In this document: one piece after another, positions 5,110 to 5,555 of the stretch
How the letters are laid out: each line of letters starts with the position of its first letter
Position numbering within the stretch: the stretch's first letter is position 1
NCBI GenBank assembly: GCA_937910835.1
Contig: CALEMG010000050.1
Location: 1-5,555, forward strand
Direction: 5' to 3'
Origin: an uncultured Alphaproteobacteria bacterium
Lineage (GTDB): Bacteria; Pseudomonadota; Alphaproteobacteria; Sneathiellales; Sneathiellaceae
Length of the DNA: 5,555 bases
The notes under the pieces: model-generated
The model's input: the letters and a program-made list of their open reading frames with translations, nothing else
The model's database searches: none
Told to the model about the DNA's origin: nothing
Position numbers and translations under genes: made by a program

Positions 5110-5499
5110 TCAGATCACATAGGTATAGAGGAGCCAGAGGCTACCGATCAGCAGCACGAGAAGCGACAGGACCGCACCGATCTGGCGGAAGCGAAAACTC
5201 GCATTGGCGCGGCTGATACCGATGGCATGAAGGCATCTACCGGCCACCAGCATCACCCCCAGAACGGTCACCACATAGACGCTGACGGTGCGCATTTCCA
5301 GAAAGGCAAGCAGCAGGAGCGAGATCGGCACATATTCGATGAAATTGCCATGGGCGCGGATCGCCGCCTGCAGCCCCTTATCACCGCCATCGCCGAGGGA
5401 GACCTTGGCCCGCCGCCGCTCCAGCGAGGTGCGCAGGCTCAGGAAGAAAAAGATCAGCCCAAGCAGGGCCGCGAATATGGGTGTCACCGTTACATGCAT
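5110..5499 (-). CDS. MAPEG family inner-membrane protein (YecN-like)
   Basis: A 129-aa integral membrane protein with four predicted helices at about residues 4-21, 55-69, 72-92 and 106-126. The MAPEG signature is clear in AAIRAHGNFIEYVPI (46-60): Arg48, His50, Asn52 and Glu55 correspond to the conserved polar residues on helix 2 that in eukaryotic members contact glutathione. A second match is LVAGRCLHAIG (84-94). The overall layout, with GDGGDKGLQAAIRAHGN, closely resembles E. coli YecN. The biochemical role of bacterial YecN-type members is not settled. The start at 5499 is chosen because GGGGGA lies seven bases upstream; a GTG at 5535 is in frame but lacks such support. It is tail-to-tail with the GST gene, another glutathione-related fold, which suggests but does not prove a shared theme. 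Confidence 0.93.
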   Translation of the reverse strand: MHVTVTPIFAALLGLIFFFLSLRTSLERRRAKVSLGDGGDKGLQAAIRAHGNFIEYVPISLLLLAFLEMRTVSVYVVTVLGVMLVAGRCLHAIGISRANASFRFRQIGAVLSLLVLLIGSLWLLYTYVI

Positions 5500-5555
5500 A
5501 ATAATATCCCCCTTTATTCCCGATTTTGCATGCACCTTAGGCGGAATTACGCCCG

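Overview
The window is chromosomal DNA of a moderately GC-rich alphaproteobacterium. The placement rests on the minus-strand pair at the left end: a short TPR_21-type inner-membrane protein directly followed by a BamB-type lipoprotein. That order, often continuing into der/engA, is common in Alphaproteobacteria. GTG starts and the style of the other proteins agree. I cannot name the order or genus. No tRNA, rRNA, insertion sequence, CRISPR array or phage gene is visible.

Layout. (1) 1-1154, minus strand: a bamB-like gene cut by the window edge, preceded by the TPR_21-type gene, the two only a few bases apart and so almost certainly one transcript. (2) 1155-1318: a divergent promoter region with an 11-bp GC-rich inverted repeat. 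(3) 1319-1498, plus: a 59-aa protein with two membrane helices. (4) 1499-2336: 838 bases with no convincing intact gene. It holds a run of stable hairpins with alternative pairings (1509-1673), a featureless stretch, a possibly broken small membrane-protein gene on the minus strand (1885-2157), and a likely promoter region for the next gene. (5) 2337-4082, plus: a 581-aa exported protein with a peptidoglycan-binding domain, Ala/Pro/Lys linkers, an unrecognised middle domain and a C-terminal module with a duplicated four-cysteine pattern interrupted by a coiled coil. (6) 4206-4397, plus: a 63-aa soluble helical protein. (7) 4485-5102, plus: a glutathione S-transferase-like protein. (8) 5110-5499, minus: a four-helix MAPEG protein of the YecN type, tail-to-tail with the GST gene.

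Functionally the left end concerns the cell envelope: outer-membrane protein assembly and the periplasmic side of the translocon. The 581-aa protein is also periplasmic and probably wall-associated. The right end pairs two glutathione-related folds, a cytosolic GST and a membrane MAPEG protein, in convergent orientation. The most original item is the 581-aa protein, especially its eight-cysteine C-terminal half. The gene-free stretch before it is the best place to look for an undescribed RNA or a gene in decay.
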